Assembly: GCF_018143015.1 (NCBI RefSeq)
Contig: NC_054742.1
Coordinates: forward strand, 13,127,632 to 13,191,631
Direction of reading: 5' to 3'
Length of the DNA: 64,000 nucleotides
Origin: Lytechinus variegatus
Lineage: Eukaryota; Echinodermata; Echinoidea; Temnopleuroida; Toxopneustidae
Positions 1 to 12,161 of this stretch are shown in pieces. The notes beneath the pieces are model-generated. The model saw only the letters and a list, made by a program, of their open reading frames with translations. It searched no databases and had not been told where the DNA came from. The position numbers were made by a program, and so were the translations under genes. Within the stretch, counting starts at the first letter, position 1, and the number at the start of each line of letters is the position of its first letter.

Positions 1-1624
1 TTTTGTTCCTATTTTTTAGTAGATTTTTCGTACCATCTTCTCTGCTTGATCATGGATAGCTCGATTCAACAATACATGCTACGCTACATTATTTAACAAC
101 CAAGGGGAAAGGGAGCACAATCTCTGACTCTTTCTCTGCAAGAAGTGGCAAGTTTTGAAAGAACGCGCTTCGTATTTGTTTTCCCTCTGAAAACGACATA
201 GATAAAAAAAGAGAATATTAAATTATCATTATAATATGTATATTTCGTTATGGATTTGAAAAAAAATCTTGGGAAATTTGTATTTGGTACACGTGTAAAA
301 ATATGATATATTTTTCACACAATTTCCGATTAACACCGTTGGTCTATGCTTATTATGCATTTTTAAGTGGAGGCCAATGAATCTTGCCAAACTATTTTCA
401 AGATCCGTTCTTTTTCGGATCTCTGCAGTAATAATTGGTGCAAAGGACACAAGCTTGGTAAATAAATCAACGACAACAACAACAAAATGATGGACCGATA
501 GAGGCTTTGATGTGGTTTCAAGAGATGACTCAACATTTTCTTCTGCAGTCGCAAAGGTGATCTAACCAACTTTTCTTATGATCTGAGTTGGAAAGTTGCA
601 TGGCTGACATGAGTATAATGCGACAATAAATATGGCTTAGTGAATTTCTTGGTCTGGTGGGCAGAATAAATGCAATGAAAGGGGTAGTGATCATGATGTT
701 GCACTGTTCTGGTTGACATCGCTAATCCTTTAATGAATGACGTAATGAGAGAGAGACTAACAATAATCTGTGAAGTTTGATGTTGACCATGACAGGAAGA
801 ATAGAAAGATAATCAGACGGAGTGATGGGTATATAGCTAGACACGAGGAGGGGGGGGGGGGGGGGTGGAGGGGACATATACATGGAGAATGCTAGATATA
901 GAATGTGTGTTAAAAATGAACATTCATATGCATGTGTATCTTTATTCTTTAGACGCCGTTGCATAAAAATGGATATTACAGTAGGCCTAATTATATACCT
1001 TTGCCATCCAATGATAACTCTCATAATTCTTGATTTTATTTGGCTGTTGATCATCGTTATTAAGCAGTTACCAGGGCCCTGGGAACAACGGGATTATTAT
1101 TTGGTTTACTGACTGGGGGTGAACAAATATAAATTTGAAAAGTAAAACAAAAAAATAAAAGGTTTCCACTACAAATTTGTCCCGAGAAAATAAGAAAAAG
1201 GGGTTTCACTACAAAATAAAGGTAACTTTGGTTATATTTTTACATATATCTTCCAAAATACCTGGAGGTGTTTGCTATGGAGAATAATACACGCAGCACC
1301 TTCAGTAGCCCTCGCTTCCCAGGTCCATGGCAAGCAGTTACCATAACATTAACTTATAAGCAACATAGTCACAACCTTTCTAACACAATATGAGACAACC
1401 AATGGCAACTGACAACAGTGTGCTATCAGGATAGGATTACTAAAGTTTTGTGAATATGGAACGGAATGCTTCGTTTCCAACAAATCAATGGAATTTGAAA
1501 ATCAGTCACCTTCAACACATTAAAATTAAAATAAGTAATGTATCGATTGCTACATTATATATTTTTTTTCAATATTCCAACATTTGTTTTTCATGTAGGC
1601 AACTTTGGTGGTTAACCGCGTACG
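1..1624. other. Unassigned AT-rich flank
   Basis: No exon, RNA gene or bordered transposon could be supported here. Open frames are short and lack family motifs. A 16-base G run lies at 850-865. The stretch ends where the first GTAATTCCGAAGG repeat block begins. Confidence 0.5.
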
Positions 1625-3766
1625 CATACATTCGTAATTCCGAAGCTTCGTAATTCCGAAGGTTCGGTTATTCCGAAGGTTCGTATTTCCGAAGGTTCGT
1701 AATTCCGAAGGTTCGTCAATCCGAAAACGAAATAAGGTTCGTAATTCCGAAGGTTCGTCAATCCGAAAACGAAATAAGGTTCCGTGATTCCGAAGGTTCG
1801 TCAATCCGAAAACGAAATAAGGTTCGTAATTCCGAAGGTTCGTTAATCCGAAAACGAAATAAGGTTCGTAATTCCGAAGGTTCGTTCATCCGAAAACGAA
1901 ATAAGGTTCGTTAATCCGAAAATTGAATAAGGTTCGTATTTCCGAAAATGAAAATTGTTCATTTTGGTAACAAACACGGATAATAATAATAATAGCTGGG
2001 AGAACAGTTTTCAGAACTGAAGTGGCTACCCTGGGTAAATAATATAATTTTTATCATTTTAGGCCTACATGAAATTTCCAAAAGTTTGAGCACGTGATTC
2101 GATGGCGACATCTCACAAGGATGCCCTTTTAACAGTAATTGACCAAATAGGCGAATTTTACATTTTCCCCAAAACCGCTTGCTCGCTACGCTCGCAGAAA
2201 TGAAACGTAATATATAACTTACCAATCAGAGATCACTTGATTTTTTTGCTTAACTTAATTACTACAAAACACACAACCTCTTTACACAGATGATAATCTT
2301 ATGGCGAAAATATCCGTTTGCACCAAAATGCCCCTATTGGCCCCTTTTTTGGCTCCCCCCAAAAAGGAAAATATATACGTTCCGCCGCCACTGGTTGAAA
2401 CACACATCGTCTTCATGGCTAACTGCAAAAAGTTCTTAAAATGTCCCCTTTAGATCAGGTCAGAGCTTATATTTAAAACTTCTGTTCGCGCTTCTTGCTC
2501 GCAGTTATTATCTAGTTACATAGGCATCTCGTTTTGAAGATCAAAAACATATTGCCCATCATATTAAAAAAAATATAGCTCGCGCTCGCATTATTTAAAA
2601 AGGGTTTATCATGTTATTACATATTTACTTTATTTTATAAGTACAAAGCTAATTATTGACTGTTAGGACTACCCTTTCAAAAAACAAACAAAAATCAACT
2701 TTAAGTTGCCGATCGAGGAAAATATGGCCAAAAAAAATTGCCCCCCCCATTTGACAAAAGTTGGATCCGCCGGGAGGGAGGCAGGGGGCACTTGCACCCC
2801 AAAAATGAAATAAAAAGCAGGGAAATGCATATTTTTCAAAAAATGGGAAAGATCCTTTTTCAAAAATAAATTTGCTGTTTTTCATGTTTTCGAAATAAAA
2901 TACTCTTTTTAAAGTAAAGTTTTCAGGCTGGAATATTGCAAATATTCAGCTTTCGCTTCGCACTCTCAGTTATTCGATTGGTGAAATATGTATCCTAAAG
3001 AGGTCACTAAATTCTTTCTTTAAGATTCCTTTTCTGGTCAGTATGTTTAAGCTCGCGTATTGCGCTCGTGTTAATTCTTTAGTTAGATGTAGATATTTTT
3101 AGTGACAGCAGAAATCTGCTGGGATTTTTAAAAACTCATTTCCATTTTTATTGAAATACCCTTAAGTTTTAGCTTGTGATTCACGCTCGCAACACCTCGC
3201 AATAATGCCATTTAAAGAATAATTGACCCCCAAAACGAGTTTTACAACTTCACATTTGATTTTTATTTTTACCAAGCCGCTCGCTCATTATACTCTCTCC
3301 CGAAAAATAAAGGCTAAATATACATTTTGCCATAATAAGAAGTCATTTCAAAAAAATTTTTTTTTGATAATCTAAAGGTGAAAATATCACCAAAGTGCCC
3401 ATTTTGACGTATGATTTTCATTGTTTGGCTTTACCCCCCCCCCATTTTTCTGATTAACGAACCTTATTTTGTTTTCGGATTAACGAACCTTATTTAGTTT
3501 TCGGATTAACGAACCTTATTTCGTTTTCGGATTAACGAACCTTATTTTGTTTTCGGATTAACGAACCCTATTTCGTTTTCGGATTATCGAACCTTCGGAA
3601 CAACGAACCGTCGGAATAACGCCACAAATGTTCGGATTAACGAACCCTTTTTCGTTTTCGGATTAACGAACATCGAGGTATAGGCAATTTACGTGTTTCA
3701 GAATTACGAACCTTCGGAATAAAGAACCTTCGAAATTACGAAGCTTCGGAATTACGAAGTGTAACC
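1625..3766. mobile_element. Foldback element 1 with GTAATTCCGAAGG ends
   Basis: Both ends are arrays of a short unit built on CGTAATTCCGAAGG and a longer, roughly 42-base unit that adds a CGTTAATCCGAAAACGAAATAAGG-type half. The left block (about 1630-1950) and right block (about 3450-3760) are inverted relative to each other, so the element folds back on itself. The outer ends differ: the left begins CATACATTCG and the right finishes GAAGTGTAACC. The same two ends, reversed, border the element at 37896-41428. The cargo between the blocks carries inverted GCGAGCGCGAAGCGCGAGC-type motifs and a fragment (about 2160-2395) resembling the right end of the element at 42386-45741. No transposase frame is visible, so it is probably non-autonomous. 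The target duplication is unclear (AACCGCGTA against AATTGCGTA at best). Confidence 0.75.
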
Positions 3767-4443
3767 AATTGCGTAATATTGACCGAAACCTTTGTTGAAT
3801 TTCCTGAGAAATTTGATGTGGACAAAATACCTTAGTAATACGAGTAATTCAATATTAGCCAGGCGATACAATTTAGTAGAGAAATTTAGCTTCAGCTTAT
3901 GTTGCAACACCTTTGTATGTTCATTATTTACTTGTGTTTCGTATATATTTATATATTATCTATGTATTCTTTTACATTGTAAATTGTGAACATTCATGAA
4001 TTAAATAAATAAATTAGTTGTTGGCATGTGTGAAAAGAGAAACTCCCATAATATTTTGCAACAAAATCTAATATGGTATATGATTATTCTTTAAGGGGGA
4101 AGGGGATGGGTGAAATACGTGTATAATTATGTCTACGAATACCCCCTCTCCAAGAATGAAAAAAAAATAATCGAGGTATTTATATCCATAAACCCAGACT
4201 ACTTTCTCGTTTCCATTAACCCTATACAACATGTACATTTAAAATGGACATGTTGTATAGGAAACTTAGAAACTTAAATTCATAGAAAGCAAACGTTGTA
4301 CAAATTTCTTCACATTAGATAATAGGATCATAATGTAGATGATTTAGAAAAAAGGAAATTAATTAAGGCCAAATCAACACTATCTCATGTAATGTTATAT
4401 TTTCTTTATTGTAGCAAAGTTATAGGCCAATTTATGATAAGAA
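3767..4443. other. Unassigned AT-rich spacer
   Basis: This is AT-rich DNA between two elements. Apart from the small hairpin at 4222-4260, no gene or recognisable repeat was seen. Confidence 0.45.
4222..4260. repeat. 13-bp perfect hairpin
   Basis: CTATACAACATGT (4222-4234) is exactly the reverse complement of ACATGTTGTATAG (4248-4260), with a 13-base AT-rich loop. The stem is short for a microRNA precursor, so it is more likely a MITE relic or a chance palindrome. Confidence 0.6.
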
Positions 4444-4447
4444 TTAA

Positions 4448-5289
4448 AGGTCAAGTCCACCCAAGAAAAATGCTGACTTGAATAAACAGAGAAAAATAAA
4501 ATTAACATTGTGCTTAAAATGTCTTAAAAATCGGATGTAAAATAAAAAAAGTTATGACATGTTTAAAGTTTCGCTTATTTTTCACAAAACATTGATATGC
4601 ACAACTCAGTGAGTCAGTCGATGATGTCCATCACTCACTATTTCTTTTGTTTTTATTGTTTGAATTATACAATATTTCATTTTCATTTTTTTATAGATTA
4701 GACAGTAAGGACCAACTTGACTGAACCATATAGTATTAAACAATGCTAGTTCCACATGTTTAGGGAGGAATTGATCGTTGCATCACTTGACATTGAGGAG
4801 AAAATTAGAACATTTCAAAATACAAAATAAATAGTGAGTGGATGATGCTATAGTCTGTTCATTTGCATACCAGCCAGGATGTGCATGTAACTGTTTTGTG
4901 AAATTGAGCGAAACTTAAAATGTCATAACTTGTGTGGGCGCGTCGTGGTCTAGTGGTTCTGACACTAGCCTTTCAAACAGAGGGTCGTGGGTTCGAATCC
5001 TAGCCATGGCGTGTTTTCCTTCAGCAAGAAATGTATCCAGACTGTGCTGCACTCGACCCAGGTGAGGCAGGATTAATTCCTTGAATGCACCAATCGCCTT
5101 TAGCAGCTGGAGCTACAGCCGGGGTAATATATAATGCGCCACTAAATAGGCAACTAGATAGATCGGCGCCTCATAAATGCTATATATATTTCTTATTTTA
5201 GATCCGATTTTGATGAAATTTTCAGTGTTATGCTTGTTGGATTTTTCTCTTTTTATTCAAATCAACTTTTGTTGGGGTAGACTTGTCCT
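4448..5289. mobile_element. TTAA-flanked palindromic MITE, copy A (with SINE inside)
   Basis: The element is flanked by TTAA on both sides and has complementary ends: AGGTCAAGTCCACCC on the left and the reverse complement of that type on the right. The left and right arms pair over more than 150 bases, through motifs such as AAATTTCATCAAAATCGGATG. It encodes nothing. The TTAA target fits piggyBac-type transposition, although the ends do not begin with the usual CCC. A tRNA-derived SINE interrupts the right arm. Confidence 0.8.
4935..5195 (+). mobile_element. tRNA-derived SINE
   Basis: A Pol III promoter is visible: an A-box-like TGGTCTAGTGG just after 4940 and a B box GGTTCGAATCC ending near 5000. 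A conserved body follows (TGCTGCACTCGACCCAGGTG) that recurs at about 22455-22480 in a second copy. It inserted into the right arm of a TTAA MITE and is therefore younger than that insertion. The acceptor arm does not pair as in a functional tRNA. Confidence 0.8.
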
Positions 5290-6929
5290 TTAATGAGTTT
5301 CCTCCACACAGCAGGCGCATATACAATTAATCTCCGAGGTGAAAAGAGGTCTTATCATAAGAGGTTAGAACTGCTCAATAGTATAGTGTAGATTTTTATA
5401 TCTTTTTTTAAAACGTTTTTATTAAGTATAACCATCTCATACACATATCACAAAACAAATTTGATAACAATATAAAGTAACAGTGTACAGTATGGATAAG
5501 TTACTATTTGCTATTACATAAAAAATAAAAATTACATACAAAAAAAAAACAAAAGGAAAAGAAAAGAAGCATAGAAAAGCATTTTGCTTTAGATTTTGAT
5601 ATCGTTGTATGACTTACCTGATCATGTAGAATATAGAACAGTTACAACATTCGGATATCACAAAACGATATATCGTTATAATAAAAAGTTCTCTCCTTTA
5701 TTAGAGTGGAAGAAAGTTGTTTTGATTTTATCCAAGAATCCATCTCCCAAGTTTCAAACATTATTTTCAAAACAAAAAATAGTAAAAGTATTTTAAGAGT
5801 TTGTTTATTGTAGATAAATAAGTCTTCATAAATTTGTCATATTAGAAGAGCAAACTAATTTTAATTAAACTTCAGATTAAAAAAATGTTATTTTAATACC
5901 ACCTTATAATGATTGTGACGACAGCTGGCGCTATACCACTTTGGATTTACTCTTGTTAAATAAAATGAAATCTTATCATTTGGATGATTCTGGAATATAT
6001 CAGCCATTCAATAAAAAAAAATGAGAACACTTCATTTCAAAATATTAAGTTCATTAGCATCTATTGGATCCAAGCATTGTCTTAAAATCGAATTCTAGAA
6101 GTACCAACTGATCAGAATAAGTACCGTGGATAATATAATGTTTCTAACTAGAGATGGCGCTATACCACATCAAACATGGGTGCTGGGTGCAGGATCTGAC
6201 GACGTTGTCTACGAGGATGAATTGAAGAAATACCTCTGATTAATGAGTCTTGGGTTCACCCCATATTTCAGTTGTGTCTATTTAATTATGTTATTATTGT
6301 TTGTGCTATAAAATAATAATCATTATCTTTCCTATGTCAAAGAACCGTCCCAACAGGAAATCAACAGACAATAACAAAGTGGATGATTTAAGATAAACGC
6401 GTTGAAAGTTTAGCTTTGTTTTTATTTTTATTTTTACAAAGAAAAGTTTATGATTGATTTTTTTTGGCAGGTGTTTCTGCATTTATTGCTATTTCAATAA
6501 ATGAATCACAGTAATCATAATGGATATAAACAAAAACAAAAATAAATGATAGAATTATAAAGTATGACAATTACATCATAGAAGAATAATTTACAGTCAA
6601 ATTCATGTTGATGAAATTCGTTTTCTTTCTACTTTTCATCGATTGTACTCTTGGTGATCTTCATGAAAATGGTGACGTTATTGATATTGTTATCATTATT
6701 GTTTACTATGATTAAAGTGATATTGATAATGAAATTACAACGTGTACTATGCTATCCACTCCCTCTTCTCTTCTTCAATATCATACCATAATTATCACCA
6801 CCGTCTCTCCATGATATAGTAAATGACTGCATGAACTCAAAATGCATAGCGCCATCTCTCCTTGATAGCGTTATAATGAAAGAGGCCATTCTCATTACGC
6901 TTTCTAAATAATGACTTGTTTGAAATAAG
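5290..6929. other. Unassigned AT-rich stretch with scattered GGCGCTAT motifs
   Basis: No exon was recognised. The motif TGGCGCTATACCAC occurs near 5932 and 6164, and the related TAGCGCCATCT near 6849. Around 5400-5560 lies an A/T-rich tract that could be a reversed retroposon tail, but no diagnostic sequence supports that. Confidence 0.4.
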
Positions 6930-8069
6930 GTAAAGTATGGAAGCTTAAAAGTGCCACCGAGATGTTGAGATAATTATCTCGGGAAGTCGACATCTTGATA
7001 GCAAAAGATAAGATGACGAGATCTTGGATCTCATCATGTCGACATCTTGTAGAAGAGATGATGAGATGACAAGATCCCGGATCTCATCATGTTGACATCT
7101 TGTAGAAGAGATGATGAGATGACAAGATCCCGGATCTCGTCATGACGACATCTTTTAGAAGAGATGATGAGATGACAAGATCCATGATCTCGTCATGTCG
7201 ACATCTTTTAGATGAGATGATCTGACAAGATGCTTGCACCTGCACGCATTAACACCGACAGGAAGTTGGTTGATATTCGATTTTCGATATTCAAACTGTG
7301 AAGTTGGGTCGATATTCAAACGCGTGTGAATTTGGTTGATTTTCGAAATTCAAAATTAGGGGCTTTCAAAGCTAAATAGGGGAGTTTAACAGGTGCAGCA
7401 CATCTCGGGCAACCATAAATACACTGGCTTGCCCTAGTACGAGGACATTAAGGGGACAAGGTCAGTGAAGAAAAGTGCATGAGATTTTTAAATTTTTTTT
7501 CGAGGGACCCCTAGGGATATCCCGACGGCTTAGCCAGGGTAACCACGTATCTTGACTTGTAGAACTCGACTCGGGCAACCAGATAAACACTAGCTTTACC
7601 CGGCGCATGCACATTTAGGGGGCTCAAATTAACAAAATTAAAGGGAATAAAGGGCTATTTAGAGCATCTTTTTTAATTTAAAAAAGTATATTTTTTTCAA
7701 GGGGCCCCCAAAGATATCCAACGGCCTAGCCGGGGCAAACAGGCATCCTAACTTGTTGAACGTGACCCGTGCAACCAGATAAACACTAGCTTGATCAGGT
7801 GCATGCGCATTTTGAGGGCTAAAATTAACTAAAATAAAGGAATATTGGGCTATATCAAGCATTTTTTATATTAATAAAGTGATTTTTTTTAAGTGGCCCC
7901 CCAAGATATACAAACGGCCTATAGCCGGGACAACCAGGTATCCTAACTTGAAGATCTTGACCCGGGCAACCAGATTTGCACTAGCTTCATCTGACGCATG
8001 CAAATTTTGGGGGCTCAAATTAACAAAATTAAAGGAATATAGGGCTATTTCAAGCATGGGGAACCACGG

Positions 8070-9835
8070 TCCTGACTTTTTCCCCATCCCTTGGTACCGC
8101 CAATGGGTACAGTAAAAAAACAAGGAAAGATAGAAAAAAAGAGAAAGAAGCGAAAGGGGGAAATAGGAAAGAAGGGGGGGGGGGGGAGGGAGAGAAAGGA
8201 AAGGGAGAACTGATGGGTTGATCGTATCATTGTATGAACAGGATATTTTATAATCATGCCCCGAGCATAAGGGCGAAGCTCAATGCGTGATAAGGACAAA
8301 AAAGAGAGGACACACCATGGCGCACGCAGCAAAAATTTGCTTCATAATAAATCTCAGGCGAGCGAAGTGAGCGAGACAAAAAAATCACCTTTAACTTTGA
8401 GATTGATTTTGACATGGTATGCAGAAAATGACATCATATTTTTTTTGGAGGGGGGAGTGCTATGCGGATCGGGTCCGGGGCAATGATGGCACCAAGTTTT
8501 TTAACCTAGGAGGAGGAAAAACAAACATTTTGGGGCCGGGGGTGGTGACACACAATTTTTTAAAAATCGAGTGAGGAGCTCGAAAATGTAGTCCCTATAC
8601 TGAATTGAAAAGGGACCTGTTAAGGATTAGCTGTTTGCATTGATCGGGTCATAAAGATGATATCTCACCAAATAAATAATGCAAGCGCGAAGCGCGAGCT
8701 GAAAATTTTTGATATCCGGGATGATACCTGGACGTTCTAAGCACTTTTTGTAATACTAATCATGAACTGAATGGCTATCTAATTAGCTGAAAATATTTCA
8801 TTTATGAAAATTATCAATACGCAGGATATGTATCTCGCTAAAACGAATAATGAAAACTCTAATAACGTATGATTTTTAAGCCCCATGTGAACAGATAATT
8901 TACTTATCTCAATCATTAATAACTGCGAGCGTGTAGCGCGAGCAACATTTTGAATGGAGGAAAAAAAAAAAATTTAAAGAACAAAAAACATTTTTGGAGA
9001 ATTATGACGTTTACAACACACTTTTTTCTTCAAATTTCGGGGGGGGGGGGAACTCACTGGGGCCTCCCCATTCGGTGGCGCCACTAGTCTGGGGCGGAGC
9101 CCCCGGAACCTCGTGATATTTTTAAATATTGCAGATGGCCAATTTTTTTATCATATCGCGGGTACATACACCACACTTATATTAAGTTCAACGCAGTTGC
9201 GGATAATAAACGAAATATGCTAAGGCACGACAACATAGCAAATGTGGAATAATTTGAAAAAGTCGCAAGCGAGCGAAGCGAGCTAGAAAATTTTGGCCTT
9301 TTAAAATGATTTTGAAATTAAATTCTAATTATGTGATAGTCGCTTTGGAAATTTAGTCGATCAATCAATCAAGAGCTTTGAAATTAGTGACGCGATATTG
9401 TCTAAAAGAGACATTTTCGTTCATGAAAGTTTTATTGGAGGGGTATTACTCCTTGCTGGTTAATTGAATTGAAAGATACATGCAAAAGAAAATGTCTCAT
9501 GACAATCATTCAAAGATTAGAGGAGCTTTATACTCATATTTTATATTTTGACAATACGTTTTCTATCGATATACGTCGACATCTTTTCTCCAAGATATGA
9601 CGATCTACAACAAAAGGTTAAATATATTCATTCGACCCAACCAATTCTCATTTTTTTTTAATTTTGTAAACTGATTACAATGAAGAGTATGTGTAATGAT
9701 TAGACTGATTCTAAAAACAAAGAATGGGCAACCACTAAACATATTTTGTGCAAATAAAAGAAAAATACATGTGTCACTCAGCTTTCGGAATATTTTATTG
9801 GCGGAGGAATGAGGACTGAGTATAATAGATTAAGA
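8070..9835. other. Loop segment of the large foldback
   Basis: This is the non-palindromic centre of the foldback. It contains several GCGAGCGAAGCGAGC-type motifs (near 8349, 8680, 8922, 9264), G runs near 8176 and 9040, and a GGTGGCGCCACTAG palindrome near 9075. It looks like cargo related to the GCG-motif hAT-like elements elsewhere. Frames of up to 95 codons are low-complexity translations of purine-rich DNA, not genes. Confidence 0.55.
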
Positions 9836-10479
9836 TCTGCTCATGAGATGCTTTACCGAGTTGCCCCCTTAATGTGCATGCACCGGGTCAAGCTAGTCAA
9901 GCTAGTGTTTATCTGGTTGCCCGAGTCGAATTCTACAAGTTAGGATACGTGGCTACCATGGCTAGGCCGTCGGGATATCCCTGGGGCCGGCCTCTTGAAA
10001 AAATACTTTTTTTAGTTAAAAAATGCTCTAAATAGCCCTTTATTCCCTTTAATTTTGTTAATTTGAGCCCCCTAAATGTGCATGCACCGGGTCAAGGTAG
10101 TGTTTATCTGGTTGCCCGAGTCGAGTTCTACAAGTTCAGATACGTGGTTACCCTGGCTAAGCCGTCGGGATATCTCTAGGGGTCCCTCGAAAAAAAAATC
10201 AAAAATTAAAAATTTCATGCCCTTTTATTCACTGACCTTGTCCCCTAAATGTCCTCGTAATAGGGCAAGCCAGTGTATTTATGGTTGCCCGAGATGTGCT
10301 GCACCTGTTAAACCCCCTATATAGCTTTGAAAGCCCCTAATTTTTAATATCGAAAATTAACCAAATTCACACGCGTTTGAATATCGAACCAACTTCACAG
10401 TTTGAATATCGAAAATCGAATATCAACCAAATTCCTGTCGGTGTTAATGCGTGCAGGTGCAAGCATCTTGTCAGATTAT

Positions 10480-11760
10480 CTCATCTAAAAGATGTCGACA
10501 TGACGAGATCCGGGATCTTGTCATCTCATCATCTCTTCTAAAAGATGTCGTCATGACGAGATCCGGGATCTTGTCATCTCATCATCTCTTCTAAAGATGT
10601 CGACATGATGAGATCCGGGATCTTGTCATCTCATCATCTCTTCGAAAAGATGTCAACATGATGAGATCTGGGATCTTGTCATCTCATCATCTCTTCTACA
10701 AGATGTCAACATGATGAGATCCAGGATCTTGTCATCTCATCATCTCTTCTACAAGATGTCAACATGATGAGATCCGGGATCTTGTCATCTCATCATCTTT
10801 TCCAAAAGATGTCAACATGATGAGATCCAGGCCCTTGTCATCTCATCATCTCTTCTACAAGATGTCAACATGATGAGATCCGGGATCTTGTCATCTCAAC
10901 ATATCTTCTAAAGATGTTGACATGATGAGATCCGGGATCTTGTCATCTCATCATCTCTTCTAAAAGATGTCAACATGATGAGATCCAGGATCTTGTCATC
11001 TCATCATCTCTTCTACAAGATGTCAACATGATGAGATCCGGGATCTTGTCATCTCATCATCTTTTCCAAAAGATGTCAACATGATGAGATCCAGGCCCTT
11101 GTCATCTCATCATCTCTTCTACAAGATGTCAACATGATGAGATCCGGGATCTTGTCATCTCAACATATCTTCTAAAGATGTTGACATGATGAGATCCGGG
11201 ATCTTGTCATCTCATCATCTCTTCTAAAAGATGTCAACATGATGAGATCCAGGATCTTGTCATCTCATCATCTCTTCTACAAGATGTCAACATGATGAGA
11301 TCCAGGATCTTGTCATCTCATCATCTCTTCTACAAGATGTCAACATGATGAGATCCGGGATCTTGTCATCTCATCATCTCTTCCAAAAGATGTCAACATG
11401 ATGAGATCCAGGATCTTGTCATCTCATCATCTCTTCTAAAAGATGTCAACATGATGAGATCCGGGATCTTGTCATCTCAACATCTCTTCTACAAGATGTC
11501 AACATGATGAGATCCGGGATCTTGTCATCTCATCATCTCTTCCAAAAGATGTCAACATGATGAGATCCAGGATCTTGTCATCTCATCATCTCTTCTAAAA
11601 GATGTCAACATGATGAGATCCGGGATCTTGTCATCTCAACATCTCTTCTAAAAGATGTTGACATGATGAGATCCGGGATCTTGTCATCTCATCATCTCTT
11701 CTAAAAGATGTTGACATGATGAGATCCAGGATCTCGTCATCTTAACTTTTGCTATCAAGA
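10480..11760. repeat. 53-bp satellite array with higher-order period
   Basis: About two dozen head-to-tail copies of a unit containing GATGTCAACATGATGAGATC and GGGATCTTGTCATCTCATC. The unit is itself an imperfect palindrome around GATCCGGGATC. Variants (CTACAAG, CCAAAAG, CAGGCCC, AACATATC) recur in the same order: the block starting at 10801 reappears at 11065. This indicates a five-monomer repeat of about 264 bases. The left arm of the same foldback has only about four copies in inverted orientation. Confidence 0.88.
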
Positions 11761-11863
11761 TGTCGACTTCCCGAGATAATTATCTCAACATCTCGGTGGC
11801 ACTTTTAAGCTTCCATAGTAAAGACCTCTTGAATGAATATAGCTAATCCATATCTAATCGCGC

Positions 11864-12040
11864 TCTGGGAAGCGTTTCATGAAAAGACTTGTCGGACGTT
11901 TTATCCGACAAGTCTCATTTTATCCGACAGTTACCATAGGAACAAAGCCTCTCAGTCAATCAAAATCAAGGAAAGATGTCAGATCTGACAACTTGTCGCC
12001 TTAGTTATCGGATGAAAATGTTGATGAAACACTTCCCAGA
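11864..12040. mobile_element. Short TIR MITE (TCTGGGAAGCGTTTCAT ends)
   Basis: A 177-base segment starts TCTGGGAAGCGTTTCATGAA and ends with a near-perfect reverse complement. Internal TTGTCGGA/TCCGACAA motifs extend the fold. It is non-coding. The ends resemble short hAT-type MITEs, but no target duplication was clear. Confidence 0.6.
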
Positions 12041-12161
12041 TCTATCGACTTTTTGCACTTTTTAAATTCTAATGATATAGCGCCATCTGTATAAACGTTA
12101 AGCAGTAGATAATATTTGTTTCCTTTCATTTAAAACTAAAGGATTATGGTTTACTAAAGTG

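Larger units (their letters stand above)
6936..11817. mobile_element. Large foldback transposon with satellite arms
   Basis: The 4882-base element begins TATGGAAGCTTAAAAGTGCC and ends with its reverse complement. The 6-base direct repeat GTAAAG (6930-6935 and 11818-11823) is a target duplication. Each arm has layers in mirrored order: a unique tip containing GAGATAATTATCTC, a 53-base satellite (about 4 copies on the left, about two dozen on the right), a unique segment (near 7220-7480 and 10250-10480), then units of about 190 bases containing GGATATCCCGACGG (three left, two right). A 1.8-kb loop lies between. The architecture matches Foldback/TU-type elements known from Drosophila and sea urchin. 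No transposase was seen, so it would have to move in trans. Confidence 0.88.

Noticed and set aside
4935-5010. A possible tRNA gene with A and B boxes.
   Set aside because: The cloverleaf stems do not close, and the same head plus body recurs as a dispersed SINE at 22345-22641.
10480-11760. A CRISPR-like array of short regular repeats.
   Set aside because: There are no unique spacers. It is a contiguous 53-base satellite inside a transposon arm of an animal genome.
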